A stretch of DNA of 5,138 nt from an uncultured Limnohabitans sp. (GCA_937928195.1 CALEYZ010000088.1:1-5138); one strand, 5' to 3'; counted from the stretch's first letter, positions 1 to 5,138 are shown. A program made the numbers and translations. The notes: generated by a model not told the origin, from the sequence alone.

Positions 1-482
1 GTGGTGAAGTGGTGGAGGCCGTGAACTTCAACGACGCCGCCCAAACCGTGATCGCTGGCAGCAAGGCCGCTGTGGACAAGGCCTGCGAAGTGCTCAAGGC
101 CCTGGGTGCCAAGCGTGCGCTGCTCTTGCCTGTGTCGGCACCGTTCCATTCGAGCCTGATGAAGCCTGCCGCTGAAAAGCTGCGCGACAAACTGGCGACC
201 CTGACCCTGGGTGCGCCGCAGATCCCGGTGCTCAACAACATCGATGTGGCGGTGGAAACCGATGCCGACCGCATCCGCGACGCCCTGTACCGCCAGGCTT
301 TTGGCCCGGTGCGCTGGGTCGAGTGCGTGCAGGCCATCAAGGCCCGTGGCGTGACCACCCTGGTCGAGTGCGGCCCCGGCAAGGTGCTGGCGGGCATGAC
401 CAAGCGCATTGACGCTGAATTGAACGGCGTGGCGCTGTACGACCCCGCTACCCTGGCTGAAGTGAAAGGACTCCTCGCATGA
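1..482 (+). CDS. fabD: Malonyl-CoA:ACP transacylase, 3' part (5' end outside window)
   Basis: FabD moves the malonyl group from malonyl-CoA to the phosphopantetheine arm of acyl carrier protein in the cytoplasm, supplying extender units for type II fatty acid synthesis. The frame is open from the left edge (first full codon at base 3), so only about 160 C-terminal residues of a protein usually near 310 are present; the GHSLGE nucleophile-serine motif must lie upstream. Visible family features are VEAVNFND and TVIAG near the start, the catalytic histidine in SAPFHSSLMKPAAEKL (His codon 147-149), PVLNNIDV, FGPVRWVE, and the C-terminal VECGPGKVLAGMTKRI. The protein ends in LLA with TGA at 480-482. 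The stop overlaps the fabG start as ATGA, which implies translational coupling. GC is high (62% in 1-60, 67% in 241-300, counted by hand), above that of the genes to the right. The identification is secure. Confidence 0.95.
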   Translation, partial: GEVVEAVNFNDAAQTVIAGSKAAVDKACEVLKALGAKRALLLPVSAPFHSSLMKPAAEKLRDKLATLTLGAPQIPVLNNIDVAVETDADRIRDALYRQAFGPVRWVECVQAIKARGVTTLVECGPGKVLAGMTKRIDAELNGVALYDPATLAEVKGLLA

Positions 483-1222
483 GCGAAGCACAACAACAAG
501 TGGCCTTGGTGACCGGCGCATCACGCGGCATCGGTGCATCGATTGCCCTGCATCTGGCCCAGCAAGGTTTTTTGGTTATTGGCACCGCCACCAGCGACGA
601 CGGTGCGGCCAAGATCAGCCAGGCCCTGTCGGCCTTTCCCGGCAGCCGTGGTGCCAATCTGAATGTGAACGACGCCGCTGCGGGCGAAGCCCTGATCGAC
701 GCCATCGTCAAGGAGCACGGCGGCCTGCAGGTGCTGGTGAACAACGCGGGCATCACCCGCGACACCCTGGCCATGCGCATGAAGGACGACGACTGGGATG
801 CGGTGCTGGACACCAACCTCAAGGCCGTGTTCCGCATGAGCCGCGCCGTGATCCGCCCCATGATGAAGCAGCGCTATGGCCGCATCATCAGCATTACCAG
901 TGTGGTGGGCGCATCGGGCAACCCTGGCCAGGCCAACTACGCTGCAGCCAAGGCTGGTGTAGCGGGCATGACCCGCGCCCTGGCTCGCGAATTGGGCAGC
1001 CGTGGCATCACGGTCAACTGTGTGGCCCCCGGTTTCATTGAAACCGACATGACCGCCAGCCTGCCCGAAGAACAACAAAAAGCCTTGTTGGGCCAGATTC
1101 CTCTGGGCCACTTGGGTAAACCCGAAGACATTGCACATGCGGTGGCCTACCTGGCTGGAACGCACGCAGGCTATGTCACCGGGCAAGAATTGCATGTCAA
1201 TGGTGGCATGTTCATGGCCTGA
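479..1222 (+). CDS. fabG: 3-oxoacyl-[ACP] reductase (NADPH)
   Basis: FabG reduces 3-oxoacyl-ACP to 3-hydroxyacyl-ACP with NADPH, the first reductive step of each elongation cycle in the cytoplasm. The 247-residue product has the usual length (E. coli FabG is 244). It shows the classical short-chain dehydrogenase order: the cofactor loop TGASRGIG at residues 12-19, NNAG at 88-91, and the Asn-Ser-Tyr-Lys tetrad at N113 (DTNLK), S141 (SITSVVG), Y154 and K158 (NYAAAK). PGFIETDM at 184-191 and the VTGQELHVNGGMFMA tail are typical of FabG. The ATG at 479 is supported by GAAAGGA at 464-470, eight bases upstream. It overlaps the fabD stop by 4 bases. Leu codons are mostly CTG through about base 1050, but the last 150 bases drift to lower GC (55% in 1081-1140), where the composition change described in the findings begins. 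Confidence 0.97.
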   Translation: MSEAQQQVALVTGASRGIGASIALHLAQQGFLVIGTATSDDGAAKISQALSAFPGSRGANLNVNDAAAGEALIDAIVKEHGGLQVLVNNAGITRDTLAMRMKDDDWDAVLDTNLKAVFRMSRAVIRPMMKQRYGRIISITSVVGASGNPGQANYAAAKAGVAGMTRALARELGSRGITVNCVAPGFIETDMTASLPEEQQKALLGQIPLGHLGKPEDIAHAVAYLAGTHAGYVTGQELHVNGGMFMA

Positions 1223-1224
1223 TT

Positions 1225-1243
1225 TTCGGAAACCCCTTCCGGA
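1225..1243 (+). promoter_or_regulatory. Stem-loop between fabG and acpP
   Basis: Bases 1225-1231 (TTCGGAA) pair with 1237-1243 (TTCCGGA) around the 5-base loop ACCCC, giving 7 pairs including one G-U. No T run follows, so it does not look like a full intrinsic terminator. It could be a processing or attenuation site that sets the acpP:fabG ratio. It also covers the -35 region of the candidate acpP promoter. The structure is visible; its role is inferred. Confidence 0.4.
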
Positions 1244-1253
1244 CAGGTAAAAT
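1225..1253 (+). promoter_or_regulatory. Candidate sigma70 promoter for acpP-fabF
   Basis: A good -10 element TAAAAT lies at 1248-1253, 17 bases downstream of a weak -35, TTCGGA (1225-1230). Transcription would begin near 1260, giving a leader of about 25 bases before the acpP ATG. Acyl carrier protein is needed in large amounts, and acpP often has its own promoter inside fab clusters, so the placement is sensible. The -35 match is poor, so confidence is moderate. Confidence 0.5.
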
Positions 1254-1284
1254 CTTCATTTTTCACAACCCTCAGAGGGACCCC

Positions 1285-1521
1285 ATGAGCGATATCGAAG
1301 CACGTGTCAAAAAAATCATTGCTGAACAACTCGGCGTTGAAGAGTCACAAGTCACACCAGAGAAAGCATTCGTTGCTGACTTGGGTGCAGATTCATTGGA
1401 CACAGTTGAACTGGTGATGGCCTTAGAAGATGAGTTTGGTATTGAAATCCCAGACGAAGACGCTGAGAAGATCACCACTGTTAAAGCGGCGATTGACTAC
1501 GCCCAAAGCAAAAAGGCTTGA
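1285..1521 (+). CDS. acpP: Acyl carrier protein
   Basis: AcpP is the small acidic cytoplasmic carrier that holds growing acyl chains on a 4'-phosphopantetheine arm and passes them between FabD, FabG, FabF and downstream acyltransferases. The 78-residue product has the family length and the canonical site ADLGADSLDTVELVMALE. Ser37 (codon 1393-1395) is the attachment residue for the prosthetic group added by holo-ACP synthase. The acidic second and third helices (EDEFGIEIPDEDAEKI) are typical. The ATG at 1285 follows a clear ribosome binding site, AGAGGGA at 1274-1280. The gene sits between fabG and fabF as in most proteobacteria and probably has its own promoter. Composition is much lower in GC than fabD and fabG (45% in 1381-1440). 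Identification is certain. Confidence 0.98.
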   Translation: MSDIEARVKKIIAEQLGVEESQVTPEKAFVADLGADSLDTVELVMALEDEFGIEIPDEDAEKITTVKAAIDYAQSKKA

Positions 1522-1527
1522 TCTGAG

Positions 1528-2772
1528 ATGACCCGTCGCCGCGTCGTTGTCACGGGCCTGGGATGTATCAGCCCCGTTGGAAATACGGTGGCGGACGCAT
1601 GGGCCAATCTCTTGGCAGGCCAATCTGGTATTGGTCTGATTTCCAAATTTGACACCTCCGCTTTCTCTTGCCGAATCGCAGGAGAAGTGAAGGGTTTTAA
1701 TTTGGAACAGTACATCAGCGCCAAAGAAGCGCGCACGATGGACTCGTTCATTCATTTTGGCATCGCTGCGGCTGTCCAAGCTGTAGAAGATGCGGGCTTG
1801 CCTACAGGCGAGGCTCTGGACGATGAGTTGGCCACACGCATTGCCTGCGTGATTGGTTCTGGCATTGGTGGCTTGCCCATGATTGAGCAAACCCATGTCG
1901 AATACACCGCTCGCGGTCCACGCCGAATTTCTCCTTTCTTTGTGCCAGCGTCCATCATCAACATGATCGCTGGCCATGTCTCTATGCGTTTCGGTTTCAA
2001 AGGTCCCAATTTGGCCGTTGTCACCGCGTGCACCACAGGTCTGCATTGCATTGGCGAAGCCAGTCGCATGATTGAGTATGGTGATGCCGATGTGGTGGTT
2101 GCGGGTGGTTCAGAAGCCACCATTTCACCGCTGGGCTTGGGTGGCTTTGCCGCGATGCGCGCTTTGTCGACACGCAATGATGACCCTGCAGCCGCTTCTC
2201 GTCCATGGGACAAAGACCGAGATGGTTTTGTCTTGGGTGAAGGCGCTGGTGTCATGGTCGTTGAAGAGTACGAACATGCCAAAGCACGTGGTGCCAAGAT
2301 TTACGCAGAAGTGTGTGGCTATGGCATGAGCGCAGATGCGGGTCACATGACAGCACCCAGCATGGATGGCCCCCGTCGCGCCATGGTCTCAGCCATGCGC
2401 AATGCCGGCATCAATGCTGATCAAGTGAATTACTTGAATGCGCACGGCACTTCGACGCCTTTGGGCGACGTCAACGAAACCAATGCCATCAAGGCGGCCT
2501 TGGGCGATCATGCCAAGAAAACCCTGGTCAGCTCCACAAAATCCATGACAGGTCACCTGCTGGGTGGCGCGGGTGGCATTGAGAGTATTTTCACTGTGCT
2601 CGCCTTGCACCATCAAAAAGTGCCCCCCACCATCAACTTGGACAACCAAGATCCCGAATGCGATCTGGACTACTGTGCCAACACCGCTCGCGACGTCAAA
2701 ATTGACTACGCACTGAAAAACAACTTCGGTTTCGGTGGCACCAACGGTAGTTTGGTTTTCCGCCGGATCTAA
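1528..2772 (+). CDS. fabF: 3-oxoacyl-[ACP] synthase II (KAS II)
   Basis: FabF condenses malonyl-ACP with acyl-ACP, releasing CO2 and adding two carbons; KAS II enzymes are also known for extending palmitoleate to cis-vaccenate. The 414-residue product matches the family (E. coli FabF is 413). Seen in order are RRVVVTGLG at the N terminus, the nucleophile Cys168 in VVTACTTG, His306 in NAHGTSTPLGD, Lys338 and His343 in SSTKSMTGHLLGGAGG, and the gating loop GFGGTN at 401-406 with Phe402. All catalytic residues are therefore intact. The ATG at 1528 lies 6 bases after the acpP stop. Its likely ribosome binding site, AAAAGG (1511-1516), sits in the last acpP codons, so the two genes are probably coupled. 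TTG is used often for Leu, unlike fabG and fabD. A strong terminator follows the TAA stop at 2770-2772. Confidence 0.97.
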   Translation: MTRRRVVVTGLGCISPVGNTVADAWANLLAGQSGIGLISKFDTSAFSCRIAGEVKGFNLEQYISAKEARTMDSFIHFGIAAAVQAVEDAGLPTGEALDDELATRIACVIGSGIGGLPMIEQTHVEYTARGPRRISPFFVPASIINMIAGHVSMRFGFKGPNLAVVTACTTGLHCIGEASRMIEYGDADVVVAGGSEATISPLGLGGFAAMRALSTRNDDPAAASRPWDKDRDGFVLGEGAGVMVVEEYEHAKARGAKIYAEVCGYGMSADAGHMTAPSMDGPRRAMVSAMRNAGINADQVNYLNAHGTSTPLGDVNETNAIKAALGDHAKKTLVSSTKSMTGHLLGGAGGIESIFTVLALHHQKVPPTINLDNQDPECDLDYCANTARDVKIDYALKNNFGFGGTNGSLVFRRI

Positions 2773-2777
2773 TTCTT

Positions 2778-3239
2778 TTGAATCCAAACGCCCCATCGGT
2801 CGATTTCCCGGTGGGGCGTTTTTTCATGGGCGTCTGGTTTGTCATCGGCTTGTCGGTCACGACGTTTGCTGCATTCACATTGGCCATTTTATGGGGTGAC
2901 TTTGAAGGCTGGCGCTACATGTTGCTTCTATCCGCTTGGGGTGTTGCCAGTGTTGGGGCTATCAGTGCCTTATGGCAAGGTCAACCGAAATGTTGGCTAT
3001 CTTGGAGTGGCAATGAGTGGCAGGTGTTGTCGCTGTTGACTGCAGAATCACGAACACCCTCGATGGCGGATTGTGCAATGACGGTTCATTTGGATTTGCA
3101 GAAATATTTGATAGTCTCTGTGTTCAACAGAGCTGGTTTTCGCCAATGGTTTTGGGTGGCTCAAAATTCATTTCCTGATCGTTGGCATGGTTTTCGTTGC
3201 GCTGTATATTCCCGTTCCGAATCAGATATCGTTCATTGA
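2778..3239 (+). CDS. Small inner-membrane protein, YgfX/CptA-like
   Basis: The 153-residue reading has two hydrophobic helices (about 17-39 and 46-66) separated by a short loop with GDFEGW, then a soluble C-terminal part of about 85 residues. That part has a WLSWSGNEWQVLSL strand pair, a LIVSVFNRAGFRQWFWVAQNSFPDRW stretch and a terminal FRCAVYSR. Two helices followed by a small beta-rich tail ending in a D-x-W-H-x-F-R-type motif resembles the YgfX (CptA) family, known in enterobacteria as an inner-membrane partner of SdhE; no sdhE is next to it. The assignment is by eye. The start is uncertain. TTG at 2778, 5 bases after the fabF stop, keeps the N-terminal segment APSVDFPVGR, which I recall as a conserved-looking opening in related proteins. 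ATG at 2826 would give 137 residues but sits one base after the terminator T run. Neither has a good ribosome binding site, so coupling to fabF translation is plausible. Confidence 0.6.
   Translation: MNPNAPSVDFPVGRFFMGVWFVIGLSVTTFAAFTLAILWGDFEGWRYMLLLSAWGVASVGAISALWQGQPKCWLSWSGNEWQVLSLLTAESRTPSMADCAMTVHLDLQKYLIVSVFNRAGFRQWFWVAQNSFPDRWHGFRCAVYSRSESDIVH
2786..2824 (+). terminator. Intrinsic terminator after fabF
   Basis: Bases 2786-2799 pair with 2808-2821 around an 8-base loop (2800-2807). The core is ACGCCCCA against TGGGGCGT, extended by one T-G wobble and three G-C pairs toward the loop and two A-T pairs at the base. Six T residues follow the core (2819-2824). This is a textbook rho-independent terminator 13 bases after the fabF stop, ending the fab operon. 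It also lies within the likely first codons of the membrane-protein gene. Confidence 0.9.
3182..3210 (+). promoter_or_regulatory. Sigma70-type promoter for the HtrA-family protease gene
   Basis: TTGGCA (3182-3187, five of six matches to TTGACA) is separated by exactly 17 bases from TATATT (3205-3210, five of six matches to TATAAT). Transcription would start near 3217, about 46 bases before the ATG at 3263. The promoter lies in the last codons of the membrane-protein gene. I saw no sigma-E-type GGAACTT element in the 160 bases upstream. The gene is therefore likely expressed on its own from a housekeeping promoter. Confidence 0.65.
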
Positions 3240-3262
3240 AAAATTTGGAGTTGAAGTTTTCT

Positions 3263-4756
3263 ATGAAATCATCAAATGCAAAAGCACCTCGTCTTTGGGC
3301 GTCGTATATTTTGATGTGGGCTTGTGCCTTTGGCACGCAAGTTCCATTGAGCGCCACTGCACAGCAAGCCATCGTGAAGGGCTTGCCAGACTTTACGGAG
3401 TTGGTGGAACAAGTTGGACCCTCGGTGGTCAATATTCGTACTTTAGAGAAAGTGCGTGCCCAAAGTATGAATGGCGGCGGCATGGACGATGAGACGCAGG
3501 ATTTGCTCCGTCGCTTCTTCGGTATTCCAATTCCCAATACCCCTAACTCACCCAATGCACCCAAGCAGGTGCCCAGACAGGGACGTACGCCCGTACCAGA
3601 AGAGTCTCAGCCGCGTGGCGTTGGCTCTGGATTTGTCTTGACATCCGATGGTTACATTTTGACCAACGCCCATGTGGTGGAGGGCGCTGATGAGGTGTTG
3701 GTGACTTTGACAGACAAACGAGAATTCAAAGCCAAGCTGATTGGTTCTGACAAGCGAACTGACGTGGCCGTCGTCAAAATCCAAGCAACAGGTTTGCCCG
3801 CTGTGAAAGTCGGGGATGTGTCGCGCCTTAAAGTGGGAGAGTGGGTCATGGCCATTGGCTCTCCTTTTGGATTGGACAATTCTGTGACGGCTGGGATTGT
3901 GAGCGCCAAGCAGCGTGACACGGGTGACTATTTGCCTTTTATTCAAACCGATGTGGCCATCAATCCAGGTAACTCGGGTGGGCCATTGATCAATATGCGG
4001 GGAGAAGTGGTGGGCATTAACAGCCAAATCTATTCGCGTTCGGGTGGTTTCATGGGCATCTCGTTTGCCATCCCAATGGACGAAGCGATGCGGGTGAGTG
4101 AACAGTTGCGCTCAAATGGCCGGGTCACGCGAGGCCGCATTGGCGTGCAAATTGAGCCGGTCACCAAAGAGTTGGCCGAGTCTATCGGTTTAGGCAAGGC
4201 ACAAGGTGCGTTGATTAATCGAATTGAACCTGGTGCGCCCGCCGACAAGGCTGGTTTGGAGGCTGGTGATGTGATTGTCAAAATCGATGGCAAGCTCATC
4301 GAGAAATCGGCTGACCTGCCCCGATTGGTGGGGAATACCAAGCCAGGTACTCAAAGCAGTTTGACAGTGTTCCGTCGAGGCGTGACAAAAGATGTGAGCA
4401 TCGTTATTGCTGAACTTGAGCCAGAGAAAATTGCCAAGCGGGGACTTGATGCCGAAGAAAAACCAAAGTCAACGGCATCGGTGCAAGGCCTAGGCTTGGT
4501 TGTGACGGATTTGAACGATGTGCAGAAGGCCGATTTGAAAATCAAGGGCGGCGTTCGAGTTGAGAGCGCGCAAGAGCAGGCTGCTAAAGCTGGACTACGA
4601 GAAGGGGATGTGATTTTGGCTGTGGGTAATCACGAGGTGACGCAACTGAAAGAATTTGAAGCGGCCGTTGCCAAAACCAATAAGAGTGCATCTGTCAGCG
4701 TCCTGTTCAGGCGCGGAGAGCTCACTCGCTTTGCACTGATTCGGCCGATTCGTTGA
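3263..4756 (+). CDS. Periplasmic HtrA-family serine endoprotease (MucD/DegQ-like)
   Basis: This envelope quality-control protease degrades or holds misfolded periplasmic proteins. The 497-residue product has a signal peptide: basic MKSSNAKAPR, hydrophobic LWASYILMWACAFG, and likely cleavage after ATA at 31-33. A trypsin-like domain follows with an intact triad: His137 in TNAHVV, Asp167 in RTDVAVVK, and Ser238 in GNSGGPL. Two PDZ domains lie at about 285-385 and 405-495. The Pro/Asn/Gln-rich stretch at 88-118 corresponds to the variable LA loop. The architecture matches MucD of Pseudomonas and DegP/DegQ; I call it MucD-like by context after fabF. The frame is open upstream to TTG 3182, but ATG 3263 is preferred because it gives a proper signal peptide and follows GGAG (3247-3250) and GAAG (3253-3256). 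It begins 23 bases after the membrane-protein gene. The usual rpoE-rseA-rseB neighbours are missing. Confidence 0.95.
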   Translation: MKSSNAKAPRLWASYILMWACAFGTQVPLSATAQQAIVKGLPDFTELVEQVGPSVVNIRTLEKVRAQSMNGGGMDDETQDLLRRFFGIPIPNTPNSPNAPKQVPRQGRTPVPEESQPRGVGSGFVLTSDGYILTNAHVVEGADEVLVTLTDKREFKAKLIGSDKRTDVAVVKIQATGLPAVKVGDVSRLKVGEWVMAIGSPFGLDNSVTAGIVSAKQRDTGDYLPFIQTDVAINPGNSGGPLINMRGEVVGINSQIYSRSGGFMGISFAIPMDEAMRVSEQLRSNGRVTRGRIGVQIEPVTKELAESIGLGKAQGALINRIEPGAPADKAGLEAGDVIVKIDGKLIEKSADLPRLVGNTKPGTQSSLTVFRRGVTKDVSIVIAELEPEKIAKRGLDAEEKPKSTASVQGLGLVVTDLNDVQKADLKIKGGVRVESAQEQAAKAGLREGDVILAVGNHEVTQLKEFEAAVAKTNKSASVSVLFRRGELTRFALIRPIR

Positions 4757-4804
4757 TCTTGAGAATGTCAAGAGTCCCTTCAAGGTCACAGGGTTTTCCT
4801 GAAT

Positions 4805-4820
4805 TAAAAAATATTTTTTA
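4805..4820. repeat. Perfect A/T palindrome
   Basis: TAAAAAATATTTTTTA at 4805-4820 equals its own reverse complement (16 bases). On RNA it could form an A/U hairpin with a short tail. On DNA it gives phased A and T tracts that are easily bent or melted. It lies 48 bases after the protease stop, so it might act as a weak bidirectional terminator or as an AT-rich unwinding element. Which, if either, cannot be told from sequence alone. Confidence 0.5.
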
Positions 4821-4969
4821 TGTTTGCGTTCACTAACTTTTTGATCCTGCGTTTCTCAAAAATGGTTAAAATCTAAGCACTTGAACCAAGATTCATGGCG
4901 AAAAAAGCAGGAGTGTGTTCACGATGTGGGATGTCCCATGTCAGTCCACCGGTGATCCACAGAACACCC

Positions 4970-5013
4970 ACAAGTTATTCATTTTGCACAGCCGTAAATT
5001 GTGAATAACTTGT
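4970..5013. repeat. 12-base perfect inverted repeat
   Basis: ACAAGTTATTCA (4970-4981) and its exact reverse complement TGAATAACTTGT (5002-5013) are separated by 20 bases. The arms start 32 bases apart, close to three DNA turns, which would place both on the same face. The right arm overlaps both DnaA-box-like sites. It could be an operator bound by a dimer on each arm, or a long RNA hairpin if transcribed. Confidence 0.7.
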
Positions 5014-5019
5014 TGATAA
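5000..5019 (-). promoter_or_regulatory. Tandem DnaA-box-like sites
   Basis: On the minus strand, TTATTCACA (5000-5008) fits the DnaA consensus TTATNCACA fully, and TTATCAACA (5011-5019) differs from TTATCCACA at one base. They share orientation and start 11 bases apart, about one helical turn. Weaker candidates are TGATCCACA (4953-4961, + strand, one mismatch) and TTATTCATT (4975-4983, + strand, two mismatches). Such pairs occur at origins and at DnaA-controlled promoters, including E. coli nrdAB. Binding is inferred. Confidence 0.45.
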
Positions 5020-5089
5020 GTTTTCTGTTGCGAGCTTGCAACGACCTGCAAAGTGCATTTTTGAGGCTGTACGTGTCTGGCTTTTTGCC

Positions 5090-5095
5090 TACAAT
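5090..5095 (+). promoter_or_regulatory. Candidate -10 element for a gene beyond the right edge
   Basis: TACAAT at 5090-5095 matches TATAAT in five of six positions. The spaced -35 region (CTGTAC at 5067-5072 for a 17-base gap) is poor; TTGAGG at 5061-5066 is better but 23 bases away. A weak -35 would fit a promoter that depends on an activator or on DnaA bound upstream. Transcription would start near 5102. Confidence 0.35.
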
Positions 5096-5138
5096 GAAGT
5101 CCCAACTATCGCAGTTGCCATTGATTGTTGGTTCAGGG

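Larger units (their letters stand above)
4757..5138. other. 382-base non-coding, regulatory-looking region
   Basis: No convincing protein gene lies here. After the protease stop there is a short hairpin, TCTTGA/TCAAGA (4757-4773), with no T run. A very AT-rich block follows (27% GC in 4801-4860) with a 16-base A/T palindrome, then a mixed stretch with DnaA-box-like sites, inverted repeats and a candidate -10 near the right edge. The layout suggests a control region for a + strand gene beginning after base 5138. lepA, which commonly follows mucD in Burkholderiales, does not begin here. Confidence 0.6.

Noticed and set aside
521..1195. Long open frame of 224 codons on the minus strand opposite fabG
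   Set aside because: It is antisense to an intact, clearly identified fabG in GC-rich DNA, where long shadow frames are common. Its translation is rich in His, Gln and Ala and shows no recognisable domain.
1423..2046. Open frame of 207 codons on the minus strand across acpP and fabF
   Set aside because: It lies opposite two intact genes with full catalytic motifs, has no visible family features, and crosses the acpP-fabF junction.
3182..3262. TTG at 3182 as start of the protease (524 residues)
   Set aside because: It would add 27 basic and aromatic residues in front of a clear signal peptide, overlaps the upstream gene by 58 bases, and coincides with the -35 box TTGGCA.
3100..3262. Sigma-E-type promoter upstream of the protease gene
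   Set aside because: No GGAACTT-like -35 with a TCTGA-like -10 at 15-17 base spacing was seen.
4757..4773. Hairpin TCTTGA/TCAAGA just after the protease stop as a terminator
   Set aside because: The stem has only 6 mostly weak pairs and no T run follows.
5094..5138. Open frame from ATG 5094 to the right edge (MKSQLSQLPLIVGSG)
   Set aside because: There is no ribosome binding site upstream, and the ATG overlaps the candidate -10 TACAAT, so both cannot hold for the same transcript. Fifteen codons are too few to judge; it might be a real start if the promoter lies further upstream.
1..5138. CRISPR arrays, tRNA or rRNA genes, insertion sequences
   Set aside because: No regularly spaced direct repeats, no tRNA-like cloverleaf, no rRNA sequence and no transposase frame were seen on either strand.

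Overview
The window reads as the chromosome of a betaproteobacterium, most likely a Comamonadaceae-type member of the Burkholderiales. This rests on the style of the FabD, FabG, AcpP and FabF proteins, the run fabD-fabG-acpP-fabF, and a membrane-protein gene plus a MucD/DegQ-type protease gene just after fabF. It is an inference from family knowledge; no search was run.

Layout. All genes are on the + strand. Bases 1-482 hold the 3' part of fabD (malonyl-CoA:ACP transacylase). It overlaps fabG (479-1222) by the 4 bases ATGA. A 62-base gap with a stem-loop and a candidate promoter leads to acpP (1285-1521), and fabF follows after 6 bases (1528-2772). A strong intrinsic terminator (2786-2824) lies directly behind fabF. 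A small two-helix membrane protein resembling the YgfX/CptA family follows (2778-3239), and its likely N-terminal codons run through the terminator. Next is a periplasmic HtrA-family serine protease (3263-4756), preceded by a good sigma70-type promoter. Bases 4757-5138 hold no convincing gene. They form an AT-rich regulatory-looking stretch with a 12-base perfect inverted repeat, two adjacent DnaA-box-like sites and a candidate -10 element, so a gene probably starts beyond the right edge.

Function. FabD loads malonate onto AcpP, FabF extends the acyl chain, FabG reduces the 3-oxo group, and AcpP carries the intermediates: a core part of the type II fatty acid synthase. The protease handles misfolded envelope proteins.

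Points of interest. (1) Base composition falls from about 62-67% GC in fabD and most of fabG to about 45-53% from acpP onward, which suggests recombination or an assembly join. (2) The rpoE-rseA-rseB genes usually found between fabF and mucD in Burkholderiales are absent here, and lepA does not start within 382 bases after the protease gene. (3) The terminator lies inside a probable reading frame. (4) The last 380 bases look like a DnaA-linked control region. I did not find a clearly new multi-gene system.
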